DNA of 64,000 nucleotides from Berkiella_A sp963976875 (GCA_963976875.1 CAXBML010000003.1:124001-188000), one strand, 5' to 3'; positions 9,801 to 18,729 are shown, numbered from the stretch's first letter. Program-made: numbers and translations. The notes: generated from the letters alone by a model not told the origin.

Positions 9801-10298
9801 TCTATTGCTGGCTTGATTCTGCAGGTTAGAACCATGCAGACTAAAAAAGGGGATCGTATTGCTTTTATATTGTTAGACGATCAAAGTATGCGTTTTGAAG
9901 TCGCCGTTTTCTCGGATGCGTACCAGAAATATAGAGATTTATTGGTCAAAGATAAATTAGTGGTGATTAGCTCAAAAGTGAGCTATGACACGACGCGGCA
10001 GAGCATTAAAATTCAAGCGGTTGATATACTTTCTTTGGCGGACGCTAGGGCCAGTAAAGTGAAATGCATGAAGCTTAAAATTAAATCGTCAGATTTAAAG
10101 AATGGTCACATTGAAGCATTGAAACTCATTTTGGAGCGAGAGCCTAAAGGAAATTGTCCTATTTATATTGAATATTGCATAGAGAAAGCCAAAGCTTTGC
10201 TGAAATTTGATGAGATGTGGGATCTACAAGTTAGTAAAGGAACGATAAATAAAATTAAAGAAAAAATACCCAAGCTGGAAGTTGAAGTACTTTACTAG
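6837..10298 (+). CDS. dnaE: DNA polymerase III alpha subunit
   Basis: Catalytic subunit of the replicative polymerase. The 1153 residues contain an N-terminal PHP domain (begins FIHLNVHSELSIVDSIVRLD). The polymerase palm has the catalytic aspartates in MPDFDIDFCMD (around residue 403) and the conserved PVGPGRGSGAGSLVAYAL. The fingers/helix region includes LVALFRPGPLQSGMVDDFI and GYGFNKSHSAAYALVAYQTA. A C-terminal OB fold (KVSIAGLILQVRTMQTKKGD) follows. In the PHP start the usual H-x-H metal pair appears as N-V-H, suggesting a degenerate, non-catalytic PHP site. No accA follows; the next 15.8 kb is an accessory insertion. Confidence 0.97.
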   Translation: MNNTFIHLNVHSELSIVDSIVRLDALCQKAAAHQMPAVAVTDVCNLFATVKFFRKAISKGIQPIIGAEIWLESAVKNYDHSKIIFLCQNAEGYHNLTKLISRCYLEGKRLKLPLAKYKWIREYTKGLIAISDPVNSDFSQLILQGNLEKAEKCVQTWMSWFADRFYIGLSRFDKNLSAQLEKPTLNICEKLNIPIVALNSVVFVEPTEYEAHEARVCIQEGTVLENPERTTYHKAQYFQSSEQMIALFSDLPSAIENTVQIAKRCSFFLEFGDPALPSFPVPEGDTEESYIESASQKGLKKRLDIKFTANDYSDDDKQKLIKEYDDRLALELAVINKMGFPGYFLIVSDFIQWAKSEDIPVGPGRGSGAGSLVAYALEITDIDPIDYELLFERFLNPERVSMPDFDIDFCMDNRDRVIEYVADRYGRDCVSQIATFGTMAAKAVIRDVGRVLSHPYGFVDQIAKLIPFEIGMTLTKALEQEPALQERYDDDEEVKALIDLAKQLEGITRNVGKHAGGVVIAPSKLSDFAPLYCEENSTQAVTQFDKDDAETVGLVKFDFLGLRTLTIIHWATQNANQQRAKNNQTPIDINLLPIDDAKTFQLLKETNTTAVFQLESHGMKELIKRLKPDLFEEIIALVALFRPGPLQSGMVDDFIERKHGLSQVVYPHEKIAPILKPTYGVILYQEQVMQIAQVLAGYSLGQADLLRRAMGKKKVEEMAEQRAAFVSGSVERDVDQKTAESIFDLMEKFAGYGFNKSHSAAYALVAYQTAWLKAHYPSCYMAAVLSADLSHTDKIVKLIDDCLEHKIKVIAPNINTCDYHFTVGANNEILYGLGAIKGAGEAAIENIIEMRSEGPYKNLFELCQRIDLRKVTKRVLEPLIKAGAFDSFGEDRGILLANLLDAMKGAEQFKKDQSMGQGDLFGAVESAQPDYKRTPESLLTSGTRLKYEKESLGLYFSGHPMEEVADELKAMGTQKLRTMMSVRKERKVSIAGLILQVRTMQTKKGDRIAFILLDDQSMRFEVAVFSDAYQKYRDLLVKDKLVVISSKVSYDTTRQSIKIQAVDILSLADARASKVKCMKLKIKSSDLKNGHIEALKLILEREPKGNCPIYIEYCIEKAKALLKFDEMWDLQVSKGTINKIKEKIPKLEVEVLY

Positions 10299-10373
10299 AT
10301 CACTAGGTTTTGAGCTAACCAAATTTTCTAATACTCTTTGGCAACAAGATACTAGGTGTAGTTGTTGCAATAA

Positions 10374-10413
10374 TAGACAGCAATCCAGAGTGTCCCCTGG
10401 ATTGTTTGGTCTA
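10374..10413 (+). terminator. Stem-loop downstream of dnaE
   Basis: An 8-bp perfect stem (CAATCCAG at 10381-10388 with CTGGATTG at 10397-10404) around an 8-base loop is extended by an outer pairing TAGAC/GTCTA. There is only a weak T stretch after it, so it is a plausible but not classical intrinsic terminator for dnaE. Confidence 0.5.
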
Positions 10414-10512
10414 TGCCTTTTATCGTCTAATCATAGATTTTTACCACTTAGCCATAGACTTATTGTTTCATTTAGGTATACTGCTCCGTTGTTATAAAAC
10501 AAACTAAAACGG

Positions 10513-13188
10513 GTGCGGCAAATGTTACTTGGTATGATCAAAGAAAAAATCGAAACTTTAATGCAAGAGCAAAGCACTCTTAACTCCGAAACATTCAAAG
10601 AAAGGTTGGTATGCACGTACCAAGGGCAGCTCTTAGAAGCACTCAATACTGCCTGCACTGAACAACAGTCCATCTCAGCATTAAAAGAATTAAAAGATAT
10701 ATTGGCGCGTAACTGGACGCTGGTACAAGGCACTTTATTAAGTTACACCGCGCGGCCTGAAGATGAATTAACCTTGTTGTTATGCGATATTGCGGAATAT
10801 ATTAGTCAGAATGATATTGATGAGGCAAAATCTGCTATTGATTTATTGATGCCTGGCATAGCGACCGAGAGCATTGATGAGGGTTATCCTGACTTGTCAG
10901 GCAGAAATGCGCCGAATATAAAAGAGATTATCAAAACTCACATACAAAGTAAATCAGGCGCCTATCTTATCCCCGTTGGATTATTAGCCAAGTTAACGTT
11001 GCCGTGGGGTGCACAGGATAAATTATTTAATTATTATTATTGTGCCAATATGCCTGGTGAAGAAGGTTATGTGTGCGAAGAGGATTACCATCGTCTTTTA
11101 GAGCATTCCCCAGACACACAGGCGTTATCAGCATTAAAACAAACATGTGAAACGCTAATATTAGACGGTAAAAACTTATTAGGCCATGTGCACCAGCTGA
11201 TTCAATCTCTTCGTTCTAATAATGCTTATGATGGTATTGGTACACAAGAGCGCGCCGGAGAAAGAGTTTATACTGCTATTATTGCTTTCAATGAATATTA
11301 CCGTAACCTGGGCGATGAAGCTAGAAGCCGTATTCCCGATGCAGTCAAAAGTGAATTAGAGCTACTGCTCAATTTGTCGTCAGATAAAACAGTCAATATT
11401 AATGCAACAGAAACTATACAAACCTGCATTAAAACAAGGCAAGCAAAGTTAGAGGCTGCAATTAAATCGCACGAATCTGAATTGGCTGAGATTGATATTG
11501 ATGGCGCTACAAAACGCGATTTGGTGGAGAAGGTCATAAAACAGTTCGAATCAGCGAAAAAACACTTGACGTCTAATTACAAGGGTGGCACTGATAATTT
11601 GGGTATCAGCGTTGCACTTTTAACAGAATTAAACATGAGATTTTCAATATCATCAAAATCAGAGTTTAAAGATTTTATGACCTCAAGTATTGAAGAAATC
11701 AAAGCGATGGGTGAAAATAATTCAGCGCTCCGTGAGCAAATTATTGAGCAGTTAGCCACTATAGAATCATTTGTCATTTTTTGTGTTGAAACAGGCCCTG
11801 AGCGTCTGCACGCAATCTTATCTCTTGTGGGCAATGACTTAGCCAAAAGAATCATAACTCAGCCATCTGATTTTTCAGCTTGTTGTCTGGCACTTGAGGG
11901 AGAGCGTTTTGAGGTGGTTTGCTGCGGCTTTAAAAACCATCTATTCAACATCCTTAGAAGCGGCGGTGATTTTGGCCAAGTTCTGCTCAACCTTAATGTT
12001 GAGCAGCGTACAGCTGTTTATGAAATTTTTAAAGACCGGCTGCCCAGTATCATCAAAAGTAGCCAGGATTTTTTGTTTGTGCTTACGCACCTTACTATTG
12101 AGCAGCGCACGGCCGTATATATAGTTTTTAAAGAGCAATTACCCAGCATTATCAAAGATATTAGTGATTTTTGCCGAGTGCTTGAATGCCTTAGTTTTGA
12201 GCAGCGTACAGCTGTTTATGAGATTATCAAAGACTATCTGGCTACTATCATCCAATGCGTTAATGGGTTTAGAGCTGTGTTTGAGCGCCTTAATAACGAG
12301 CAGCGTACAGATTTTTATGAGATTTTCAAAGACCGTCTAGCTAGCATTATCAAATATGGCTTAGATATAGGACTTGTGTTTTACTTGCTTAATGACGAGC
12401 AGCGTACAGACTTTTATGAGCTTTTAAAAGACCGACTACCTAGCATCATCAACAACGCCAATGATCTTGGGCCTTTGCTTCGCTTTCTTAACGTTGAGCA
12501 GCTTACAGCCGTTTGTATGGCCCTTGAAGAACATCCACCTAGAATTATCAATTGTGGCAACGATTTTCGCAGTGTGGTTGACTACCTTAATGCTGAGCAG
12601 TGCGCGGCCTTTTGTGGTGTGCTTAAAAATCATCTACCCAGCATCATCAAAACTGGTAGTGATTTTAACGATGTGCTTGTGGGCCTTAATGTCGAGCAGC
12701 GTACAGACTATTATGAGTTTCTCAAAGACCGGCTACCTAGCATTATCAAAAATGGCGCTGATTTTGCCGCAGTACTTGAGTACCTTAATGACGAGCAGCG
12801 TACAACCCTTTATGAGACATTCAAAGACCAGCTGCCCAGCATGATCGAAAGCGGCGCTGATTTTGGCTTTTTGCTCAAATGCCTTAATAACGAGCAGTGT
12901 ATAGTCTTATGTCGTGCCATTGACTCTCATTTGCATACGATTATCAAAAGTCATGATGATTATCTGCAGATTTTTGAACGTTTAGAGTCAGAAAAATATA
13001 ATGCTGTTTTCGAAATTATACCCAATTACGCAACCCTTACTGCAAGATGGGCGCTTCAAGCGACTCAAAGCACAGCTAGCAATGTTCTGAGCTATTTTTC
13101 TTTAGGCTTCCAAAGAGTGCCTCAAGATGATGACCAGGAGGAAGAAAGAGACGAGCGCCGCCATGATAATAATAGAAGAAGAATGTGA
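10513..13188 (+). CDS. Large alpha-helical repeat protein of unknown function (33-residue tandem repeats)
   Basis: I do not recognise this 891-residue protein. Residues about 1-430 are charged and helical with no known motif. From about residue 430 (base 11800) to 835 it consists of about 12 tandem repeats. The repeats are exactly 33 residues long from base 11902 onward, and the first degenerate unit is 34. The consensus is roughly EQRTAVYEIFKDRLPSIIK followed by xxxDFxxVLxxLNx, which predicts two helices per repeat, hence a solenoid. The period equals that of ankyrin repeats but the consensus does not match them. The C-terminus ends in a charged tail (EERDERRHDNNRRRM). There is no signal peptide or membrane segment. 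The start may be GTG 10513 or ATG 10522/10534, none with a clear ribosome site. Given its place in the accessory insertion, a protein-binding effector is a reasonable inference. Confidence 0.8.
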   Translation: MRQMLLGMIKEKIETLMQEQSTLNSETFKERLVCTYQGQLLEALNTACTEQQSISALKELKDILARNWTLVQGTLLSYTARPEDELTLLLCDIAEYISQNDIDEAKSAIDLLMPGIATESIDEGYPDLSGRNAPNIKEIIKTHIQSKSGAYLIPVGLLAKLTLPWGAQDKLFNYYYCANMPGEEGYVCEEDYHRLLEHSPDTQALSALKQTCETLILDGKNLLGHVHQLIQSLRSNNAYDGIGTQERAGERVYTAIIAFNEYYRNLGDEARSRIPDAVKSELELLLNLSSDKTVNINATETIQTCIKTRQAKLEAAIKSHESELAEIDIDGATKRDLVEKVIKQFESAKKHLTSNYKGGTDNLGISVALLTELNMRFSISSKSEFKDFMTSSIEEIKAMGENNSALREQIIEQLATIESFVIFCVETGPERLHAILSLVGNDLAKRIITQPSDFSACCLALEGERFEVVCCGFKNHLFNILRSGGDFGQVLLNLNVEQRTAVYEIFKDRLPSIIKSSQDFLFVLTHLTIEQRTAVYIVFKEQLPSIIKDISDFCRVLECLSFEQRTAVYEIIKDYLATIIQCVNGFRAVFERLNNEQRTDFYEIFKDRLASIIKYGLDIGLVFYLLNDEQRTDFYELLKDRLPSIINNANDLGPLLRFLNVEQLTAVCMALEEHPPRIINCGNDFRSVVDYLNAEQCAAFCGVLKNHLPSIIKTGSDFNDVLVGLNVEQRTDYYEFLKDRLPSIIKNGADFAAVLEYLNDEQRTTLYETFKDQLPSMIESGADFGFLLKCLNNEQCIVLCRAIDSHLHTIIKSHDDYLQIFERLESEKYNAVFEIIPNYATLTARWALQATQSTASNVLSYFSLGFQRVPQDDDQEEERDERRHDNNRRRM
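11800..13020 (+). repeat. 99-bp in-frame tandem repeat array
   Basis: The motif GAGCAGCGTACAG or a variant recurs at exactly 99-base spacing, starting at 11902, 12001, 12100, 12199, 12298, 12397, 12496, 12595, 12694, 12793 and 12892, with a decayed copy at 12991 and an earlier one at 11800. Central copies are the most alike, and terminal copies have diverged, as in arrays that grow by internal duplication. Confidence 0.9.
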
Positions 13189-13440
13189 TAATTTTTAGCT
13201 TTCAGAAAATAGTCGACTGATTGGCGACCTAAATCGTGATTTTTCAGTAAAATATTATTTGCTGTAGACTCATCATTATTTTAATGCCTCTGATATAAGT
13301 CAAATCATAAGCTATTATTTCAATCAGCGCTTCAATATGGGAGAGGTTCCAGTAAACAATTATTTACTGGAACTTCACCGCTAATCTACCTGGCAAAACG
13401 TGTAAAAGTCACATACTGTCGCGACCACTACAGGAAAAAC

Positions 13441-14790
13441 CTATGCGACGCCTGCTACAACTGAACGTCTCAACATTCTGTCAAAATGACTTTGGGTTGG
13501 CGTAGGTGTGTCCTTATTTTGCTGCTGCATATGCTCAAATAACTTAACAAGATCTTTAACGCCTTGCCGTTGCTTTGTTTCGCCAGAGTTCCCAAGCTGA
13601 AATTCATTAGAAGAGTCTTTGGAGATAACATCTACTCCATTTTGCATAAGCTCTGGCATTGGCTTATTATCTTTAATGGGTTCCATATATCCTTTTAATA
13701 AGAAAGAAGGAGCCCAACTAGGCAGTGATGCAGATGTTAGATCAACTGCAACGGTCGTTTCAGAGCAATTACCCAATTGATCTAACATGTCCATTAAGGA
13801 TGACGATAACTCAGAAGTATTTGGTGACAGGCTTTCCTCAGCATAAATTGAATCTAAAAGTATTCCATCGTCTGCTTTTGTTAGCACTCTACTTTCTGGA
13901 TCTTGTATAACGGTTATATGCTCCAAAACATCGGAAACAACCATTTGAGTATATAATCTTGCAATTGCTTGGTAAGTATTAAAGCCAAATGCTTGTTTTA
14001 GGTTTTCATATGCTTGTATACCAAATATGGATTTGATCTGAGAATCAATTTCTATACCACTCTCTAAAGAGGCGAGTTGATTAATATCAAACTCATTTCC
14101 AAATATTTTATTTAAATCAATTTGACCCGTACTTGAGTTAATATATGTATTCTCGTACTGATAATCCATTAATCCTTCAAGTGAGTAGCCATTGGTAGAA
14201 CGTGCAACATTGAGTGTAGCAACAAGCTCAGAAGTGGCTACTTCAGTGATTAAGCCGAGGGCGTCTTTTACCACAAAAGCCTTGCCTAGAAATGAACTAA
14301 AGTCAGCAGTAGTCATAACGTTAGCCAGCATTAATTGTAGATCATTTTTAACATACTTCTCTGGAGCAGCAATAATACGCTTTTTGAGCAGTAATGGTAC
14401 TAATAGCGCGCTTTTTTTCTCATTGATTGAATCAATGGTATTTTCAAATTGACTGCGTTCTGTATTATATTTTTTTAGATTTTTATGTAAAGAGCGTCTT
14501 TGTAGTGGGCTCAATAATTTGATATCTTTGCCTAATTGCTCGCCTAGCTGTACTAGATATGATTCAATATCTGCTTCTGTTTCTAGCATTTTAACGATTG
14601 ATTTATTACGCCTACTTTGTTTTTTAATTAGGGTGTTAAGATCAACCTTCAATTTTTTAATACGTTTTGCTTTGCTTGTCGTATATTCTACTGAAAGCTG
14701 ATCGGACTGTATGCTTGCCTTTTTTTCAATCTCATTAATTTCTTGATTGATTTCAACTTCGTGATTAACTTTAACTTTTTGAACTATCAT
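13441..14790 (-). CDS. Hypothetical protein with N-terminal coiled coil
   Basis: Unrecognised 449-residue protein. The ATG at 14790 is preceded by GGAG at a good distance. Residues about 10-130 are strongly charged and helical (KAKRIKKLKVDLNTLIKKQ and following), probably a coiled coil. The remainder is a mixed, Ser/Asn-rich region without recognisable motifs. A basic patch (FDRMLRRSVVAGVA) ends the chain. It has no signal peptide or transmembrane segment. It is oriented opposite to the repeat protein upstream, so the two are convergent across a 250-base spacer. An effector or cytosolic structural role is conceivable but unsupported. Confidence 0.7.
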   Translation of the reverse strand: MIVQKVKVNHEVEINQEINEIEKKASIQSDQLSVEYTTSKAKRIKKLKVDLNTLIKKQSRRNKSIVKMLETEADIESYLVQLGEQLGKDIKLLSPLQRRSLHKNLKKYNTERSQFENTIDSINEKKSALLVPLLLKKRIIAAPEKYVKNDLQLMLANVMTTADFSSFLGKAFVVKDALGLITEVATSELVATLNVARSTNGYSLEGLMDYQYENTYINSSTGQIDLNKIFGNEFDINQLASLESGIEIDSQIKSIFGIQAYENLKQAFGFNTYQAIARLYTQMVVSDVLEHITVIQDPESRVLTKADDGILLDSIYAEESLSPNTSELSSSLMDMLDQLGNCSETTVAVDLTSASLPSWAPSFLLKGYMEPIKDNKPMPELMQNGVDVISKDSSNEFQLGNSGETKQRQGVKDLVKLFEHMQQQNKDTPTPTQSHFDRMLRRSVVAGVA

Positions 14791-15251
14791 TATTTTCTCC
14801 AGCTTTATTTAATTTTAAATTGATATTTCGATTCAGTGTTTTGTCTGGGAACTAAGATTGACCAACGAATATATCCACTCTTTTAATATTTGCTGAGGCA
14901 TATTTATTAATCATGAAATAATCCCTTCAAACGTTATAGTGTATGATAACTAACATAATGCTTGGCGTCTAATAACCATTTTTAAAATTTTTAAAACAAT
15001 AATTATGGTTAGTTACCCCTAATAAGTTGCGTTGCTAAAAGGGCTTAGATATATTTCTAAGAATAGTTTTAAGATTTTACATTTTAGGAAGTTGGTTTTG
15101 GGCGAGTCCCTTCTGGGCAAGGTAGGTGCGAAAAATCTTTTTATTTGCCTGATTAATATAATTTAAATCGTAATTGAACTTTCTATATTTCCTGGTGCCT
15201 GAAGGTCAAGATCCCGGATATTTGCCTGCGACAAATCCCGGGATAAAATTT
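14791..15251. other. Intergenic spacer holding repeat copy A
   Basis: AT-rich, no open frame of interest. It contains the upstream region of the 449-residue gene and, at 14941-15026, one copy of an 85-bp dispersed repeat (second copy at 15816-15900). Nothing else was recognised. Confidence 0.6.
14941..15026. repeat. Imperfect direct repeat, copy A (about 85 bp)
   Basis: Begins GTATGATAACTAACATAATG and matches 15816-15900 at 35 of the first 40 bases, with weaker but clear similarity through CCTAATAAG at the end. The ends of this copy are also roughly inverted relative to each other (ATAACTAACATAAT near the start, ATTATGGTTAGTTAC near the end), as in small palindromic mobile elements. Confidence 0.65.
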
Positions 15252-15650
15252 TTAGTTTAAGTATTTTTTATAATCTTGATTTTTAACTGAGCTATCCATT
15301 TTGGCTAAGGTTGTCCGAGCCTCATTTCGTTCAGCAATTAACCTTTGATTAAATTGCGCCGTATACTGTGCGTTAGCCTGTATTGGATCATATCCTTCAG
15401 CAGGAGCACTGGGAACAGGTGCTGGCAATAATACATTATAATTTATTTTTATATTTGCTCGTCTTTCAAGTTCTTCTTTGGTGCTGCGCTGTATTTCTTT
15501 ATGGGATGGCCAATGAATGCTGGCTTGTTTCTCCAATAACAAAGTATATTCCTCACTTGCCTTTTCTGGGTCATAGCCTTCAATAGGAAAACTAGAAACC
15601 GGTGCTGGTAGTCTTTGGATTTTACCTTTATTTTTATTCAACTTTTTCAT
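15252..15650 (-). CDS. Small hypothetical protein with duplicated LPAPV-EGYDP module
   Basis: Unrecognised 132-residue protein with ATG preceded by GAGGTGAT at good spacing, so probably genuine. It contains two copies of one module: LPAPVSSFPIEGYDPEKASE (about residues 14-33) and LPAPVPSAPAEGYDPIQANA (about 75-94). Each is followed by a Tyr and a charged helical stretch. The N-terminus is very basic (MKKLNKNKGK). There is no signal peptide. It lies between the two copies of the 85-bp repeat, which hints at shared transfer. Function unknown; the Pro-rich modules could be short binding motifs. Confidence 0.65.
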   Translation of the reverse strand: MKKLNKNKGKIQRLPAPVSSFPIEGYDPEKASEEYTLLLEKQASIHWPSHKEIQRSTKEELERRANIKINYNVLLPAPVPSAPAEGYDPIQANAQYTAQFNQRLIAERNEARTTLAKMDSSVKNQDYKKYLN

Positions 15651-16229
15651 TAAATCACCTCTATATTGATTAAAGTTTAAACTTTATGTTTTATATTTTT
15701 TGCTAAGTTTCCGATTAGTTGCAATTCTCTAACGGATCCCCTCCAATTTATTACTATTTGCCTGAGGTCATGTTTGGAGATAATCTAATTTGCAAGACCT
15801 CTTCAAGCAATGTATGTATGATAACTAACATTTTGCTAGGGGTCTAATAACTATTCTTTAGAGTCTCGATAACAATATTTATGAGTACTTACACCTAATA
15901 GACAGAACGACTACTAGACTACTAATAAGGTGCATCTTATAAGGATTGACTCATATCCTAGGCAGTCATCGCTAACAAAATATATTGAGTCGTATGATAA
16001 ATATGCTTTCAATTTTCATACGCTTAAGATAAAGCCTATTACTTAACGCTTACGAAAAATAACCATGATTTTATTGTTGGTTAGACTTTTGTTTTCGGTG
16101 GTGTTTCCGGTTTTTCCTGTATACTAATATTAATACTATAGAACCTTTATTTTTCTCCAATGCCTTATTAACATATTTGTAAAGACAATATTGTTTAAAT
16201 ATCCAGTATATAGGAGCAACTATCAATAA
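15651..16229. other. Intergenic region upstream of LysR gene, with repeat copy B
   Basis: A 579-base AT-rich region between the divergent 132-residue gene and the LysR gene. It holds repeat copy B (15816-15900) and presumably both promoters. No coding frame or RNA gene was recognised. Confidence 0.6.
15816..15900. repeat. Imperfect direct repeat, copy B (about 85 bp)
   Basis: Same orientation as copy A at 14941-15026. It begins GTATGATAACTAACATTTTG and ends ACACCTAATA. The two copies flank the 132-residue gene. Confidence 0.65.
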
Positions 16230-17108
16230 ATGCAATACTTAGTATACTTATCAAGTTTCTTGGCTGTTTATCGGTATGGCTCCTTTAGCAAAGCAGCAAA
16301 TAGTTTGTATATTACGCAACCTGCGATTAGCAAACATCTAAAAATCCTAGAGAATAGATTAAATCAAAAGCTATTTACACAGGAAGGCAGGGGGGTCAGG
16401 CCAACAGATTTTGCCCATCATTTAGCTTTATCTGTGTCCGATCATATTGACAAATTAAATAGCATCGTTTCTTTAGAAGATAAAAATAATACAATTTCTA
16501 TTAGCTTAGATTTTGATATCCTTAACACATTGACTGAATCATTTTTTGACTCATTAAGTCACTGTTATATATTTTTTAATACTGAGATAGGTGAGCGTGT
16601 TAAGCTTGTTGAAGAAGGAAAGCTTGACTTTGCCATCTCTAGAAATAATTATCACAACAAAAATTTGAAATATATCGAACTCTTTAAAGAAAAGCATATT
16701 TTGGTTGGCACCCCTAAATGGCAAAAAAAACTAGAAGCTCTTAATGCTTCAAAAAATACACATATAAATTTGCAAAAATTAAATTGGGTTATTTCAAATG
16801 AACATTCCTATTTTGTTTCAGAATTTGTTCGTGTTGGGTTTAAAAAGGATTTTGAAATTATTCCTTCATATACTATGAATATTCTAAAAGGTGTTATGGA
16901 TTTAGTGCTAAAAGGGGTAGGCGTTTCTGTATTACCAGATAGGTTTTGTAAAGAACATATTGCATCTGGTGCATTAGTTGAATTATATAAACCTGAAAAG
17001 AATCCAGACTATGGCGTATATTTAATTTTTAATCCAGATAAACTTGGAAGTGCAAATCACCTTAAAGCTAAAAATATGCTGGTAGATATACTTTCAGAGT
17101 CTCAATAG
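16230..17108 (+). CDS. LysR-family transcriptional regulator
   Basis: DNA-binding regulator of 292 residues. The N-terminal winged helix-turn-helix is clear: YGSFSKAANSLYITQPAISK followed by HLKILENRLNQKLFTQEGRG (residues about 14-55). The C-terminal part (about 85-290) is a substrate-binding fold, degenerate at the start but with the typical GVSVLPDRFC segment. The effector ligand cannot be read from the sequence. LysR proteins often regulate a divergent neighbour; the divergent gene here is the 132-residue unknown, while the membrane protein downstream has its own ribosome site after a terminator. Confidence 0.9.
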   Translation: MQYLVYLSSFLAVYRYGSFSKAANSLYITQPAISKHLKILENRLNQKLFTQEGRGVRPTDFAHHLALSVSDHIDKLNSIVSLEDKNNTISISLDFDILNTLTESFFDSLSHCYIFFNTEIGERVKLVEEGKLDFAISRNNYHNKNLKYIELFKEKHILVGTPKWQKKLEALNASKNTHINLQKLNWVISNEHSYFVSEFVRVGFKKDFEIIPSYTMNILKGVMDLVLKGVGVSVLPDRFCKEHIASGALVELYKPEKNPDYGVYLIFNPDKLGSANHLKAKNMLVDILSESQ

Positions 17109-17149
17109 GGTTGCGCTGAAAAGTTATTTGCAGGAACCTCACAAAATAC

Positions 17150-17173
17150 CGGTCAGAAGACCGTTTTTTTTTT
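17150..17173 (+). terminator. Intrinsic terminator after LysR gene
   Basis: CGGTC-AGAA-GACCG hairpin (17150-17163) followed by a run of ten T, 42 bases after the LysR stop codon. Classical rho-independent form. Confidence 0.85.
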
Positions 17174-17328
17174 GCTCTACTAGATGAGTTTTTAACATTC
17201 AATCAACAACATTTTAAACGTGTCTAATGTTGGCTGGTGTCGTTTTAAAGGCTACAAATGCGAATGATTGCTATTTACATTTATTTAATAGCTTGCTAAG
17301 CTTTGAATAACTCAAGGAGAGCAGTATC

Positions 17329-18729
17329 GTGTTGAATGGATTAAAGCGCTGGCTAAGGTATCAATCTAATAATGCAAAAATAAAGTGGAACAGAACAAAT
17401 GAAATGTTCAGAGACGTTGTGTTGACGTTTCTTGCAATGATTCTTGGCTCGGGTAAATTTTTAAAAGATATTGGTACAAAAATATTTTTTATGAATAGTC
17501 TTTTTGCACCTTTACTGGGGGTTACCACCTTAGCAAAGTGGTTTAATAATGCGCTCAGTATTGTTTTTGCTCTTGGCATTAGCTACACAAATTATTTAAC
17601 AAGTTATTCCTCGCTTAAGTTCAAAATTGTATCCAATTTCAAAAGATTAAGTATTCATTCATCTTTAGAGCCTGACGATAGAAGTCCTTTGCTTCCGCAA
17701 AGTGAGCGTGATATCCAACAAATAGCCGCTTCTCAAAACAACATATCAATCAACGAAGAACAACCCGATATTTCACTCTCAGTCAAAATTAAAAATTTCA
17801 CTTACTCACTGATGCTACATGTCATCGCATTAACCAGAATGTTTTTTGTTGTTTGTGACACTTATTTGGGTATCAACAAATTATACCAGCAAGTCTGGAC
17901 CCTATTTAATAAAACAATTAGTGATAGTCTATTAACGAGGTTAACAAATACGAGTGGTTCTTACTTTGCTTTTTCTGATGGTGTTATGTATTGCGCATAT
18001 GCTTATAGGGTCTTGTTAGCGAATGGTCATAAAATTCGAGCGTCATTGTCTTGGAGAAGCTTCAAAAACGCAATAAAATGGCGGTTAGTGGTTGCCATTA
18101 TTTTTGCGTCTATTGGTGTTGTTACGAAAGGGATAAAGGATCTCTTTACAATATCTGTATCCCTGAGCTTCGTGCCACTTATTAATTTACTTCCCGAGAA
18201 CAGGTTAACTCAACTAGGGTATTTAGGCGGTGTAAACTCAATTATGGCAAAATCAATATTTGAGGGCATGGAGCTAGGATTTTTATTATATGCACCCAAA
18301 CAGTTTTTTGTAGATACTAAAGCGCTTATTAATAAAACAAAACTGACGTATTTAAAATTAATGGCTTTTTTATTAAGTAGTATTGCAGAAGCGGCCAGTG
18401 GCTATTTAGCGTTAGGCTGGATATTCGAAAAATCTGGCTTAAAAGATGATTTAGATGAAGCGGGATATTTAAATGCGGTGCAAATTCCTTGCGCGCTCAC
18501 AGTTGCTTTATCAGCTGCGGCTTTAGATTTTGCGTTTAATGTTCGTAGCTTAAGTGAAAACGAACAAAATCAAAGAACGCTTAATGCGTTAGACATGGGC
18601 ACAAATGTTTCAAGCAGAGTAGTGGACTACGCCTATCAAGCGGTAGAACAAGAGGATAACACTTTGCAGCCCGAGACCAGACCAAGTACAGCAATAGACA
18701 AAATATCAATAATAAGTCCAAATAACTAA
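17329..18729 (+). CDS. Hypothetical multi-pass membrane protein
   Basis: Unrecognised 466-residue protein with a GTG start at 17329 supported by AAGGAG at 17314-17319. The sequence shows several hydrophobic segments (near residues 30-85, 160-185, 215-235, 250-300 and 330-410) separated by basic loops. A polar loop (about 110-155) contains SSLEPDDRSPLLPQ. The C-terminal tail of about 60 residues is polar. No transporter family signature was recognised. DRSPLLPQ resembles an acidic dileucine sorting signal (D/ExxxLL), which would matter only if the protein entered host membranes; that is speculation. It is followed by a strong terminator. Confidence 0.75.
   Translation: MLNGLKRWLRYQSNNAKIKWNRTNEMFRDVVLTFLAMILGSGKFLKDIGTKIFFMNSLFAPLLGVTTLAKWFNNALSIVFALGISYTNYLTSYSSLKFKIVSNFKRLSIHSSLEPDDRSPLLPQSERDIQQIAASQNNISINEEQPDISLSVKIKNFTYSLMLHVIALTRMFFVVCDTYLGINKLYQQVWTLFNKTISDSLLTRLTNTSGSYFAFSDGVMYCAYAYRVLLANGHKIRASLSWRSFKNAIKWRLVVAIIFASIGVVTKGIKDLFTISVSLSFVPLINLLPENRLTQLGYLGGVNSIMAKSIFEGMELGFLLYAPKQFFVDTKALINKTKLTYLKLMAFLLSSIAEAASGYLALGWIFEKSGLKDDLDEAGYLNAVQIPCALTVALSAAALDFAFNVRSLSENEQNQRTLNALDMGTNVSSRVVDYAYQAVEQEDNTLQPETRPSTAIDKISIISPNN

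Noticed and set aside
10282..10497. Plus-strand frame of 71 residues across the dnaE end
   Set aside because: It starts inside dnaE, spans the terminator hairpin and has no recognisable product.
11800..13020. Ankyrin-repeat assignment of the 33-residue repeats
   Set aside because: Only the period fits; the G-x-TPLHxAA and hairpin residues of ankyrin units are absent.
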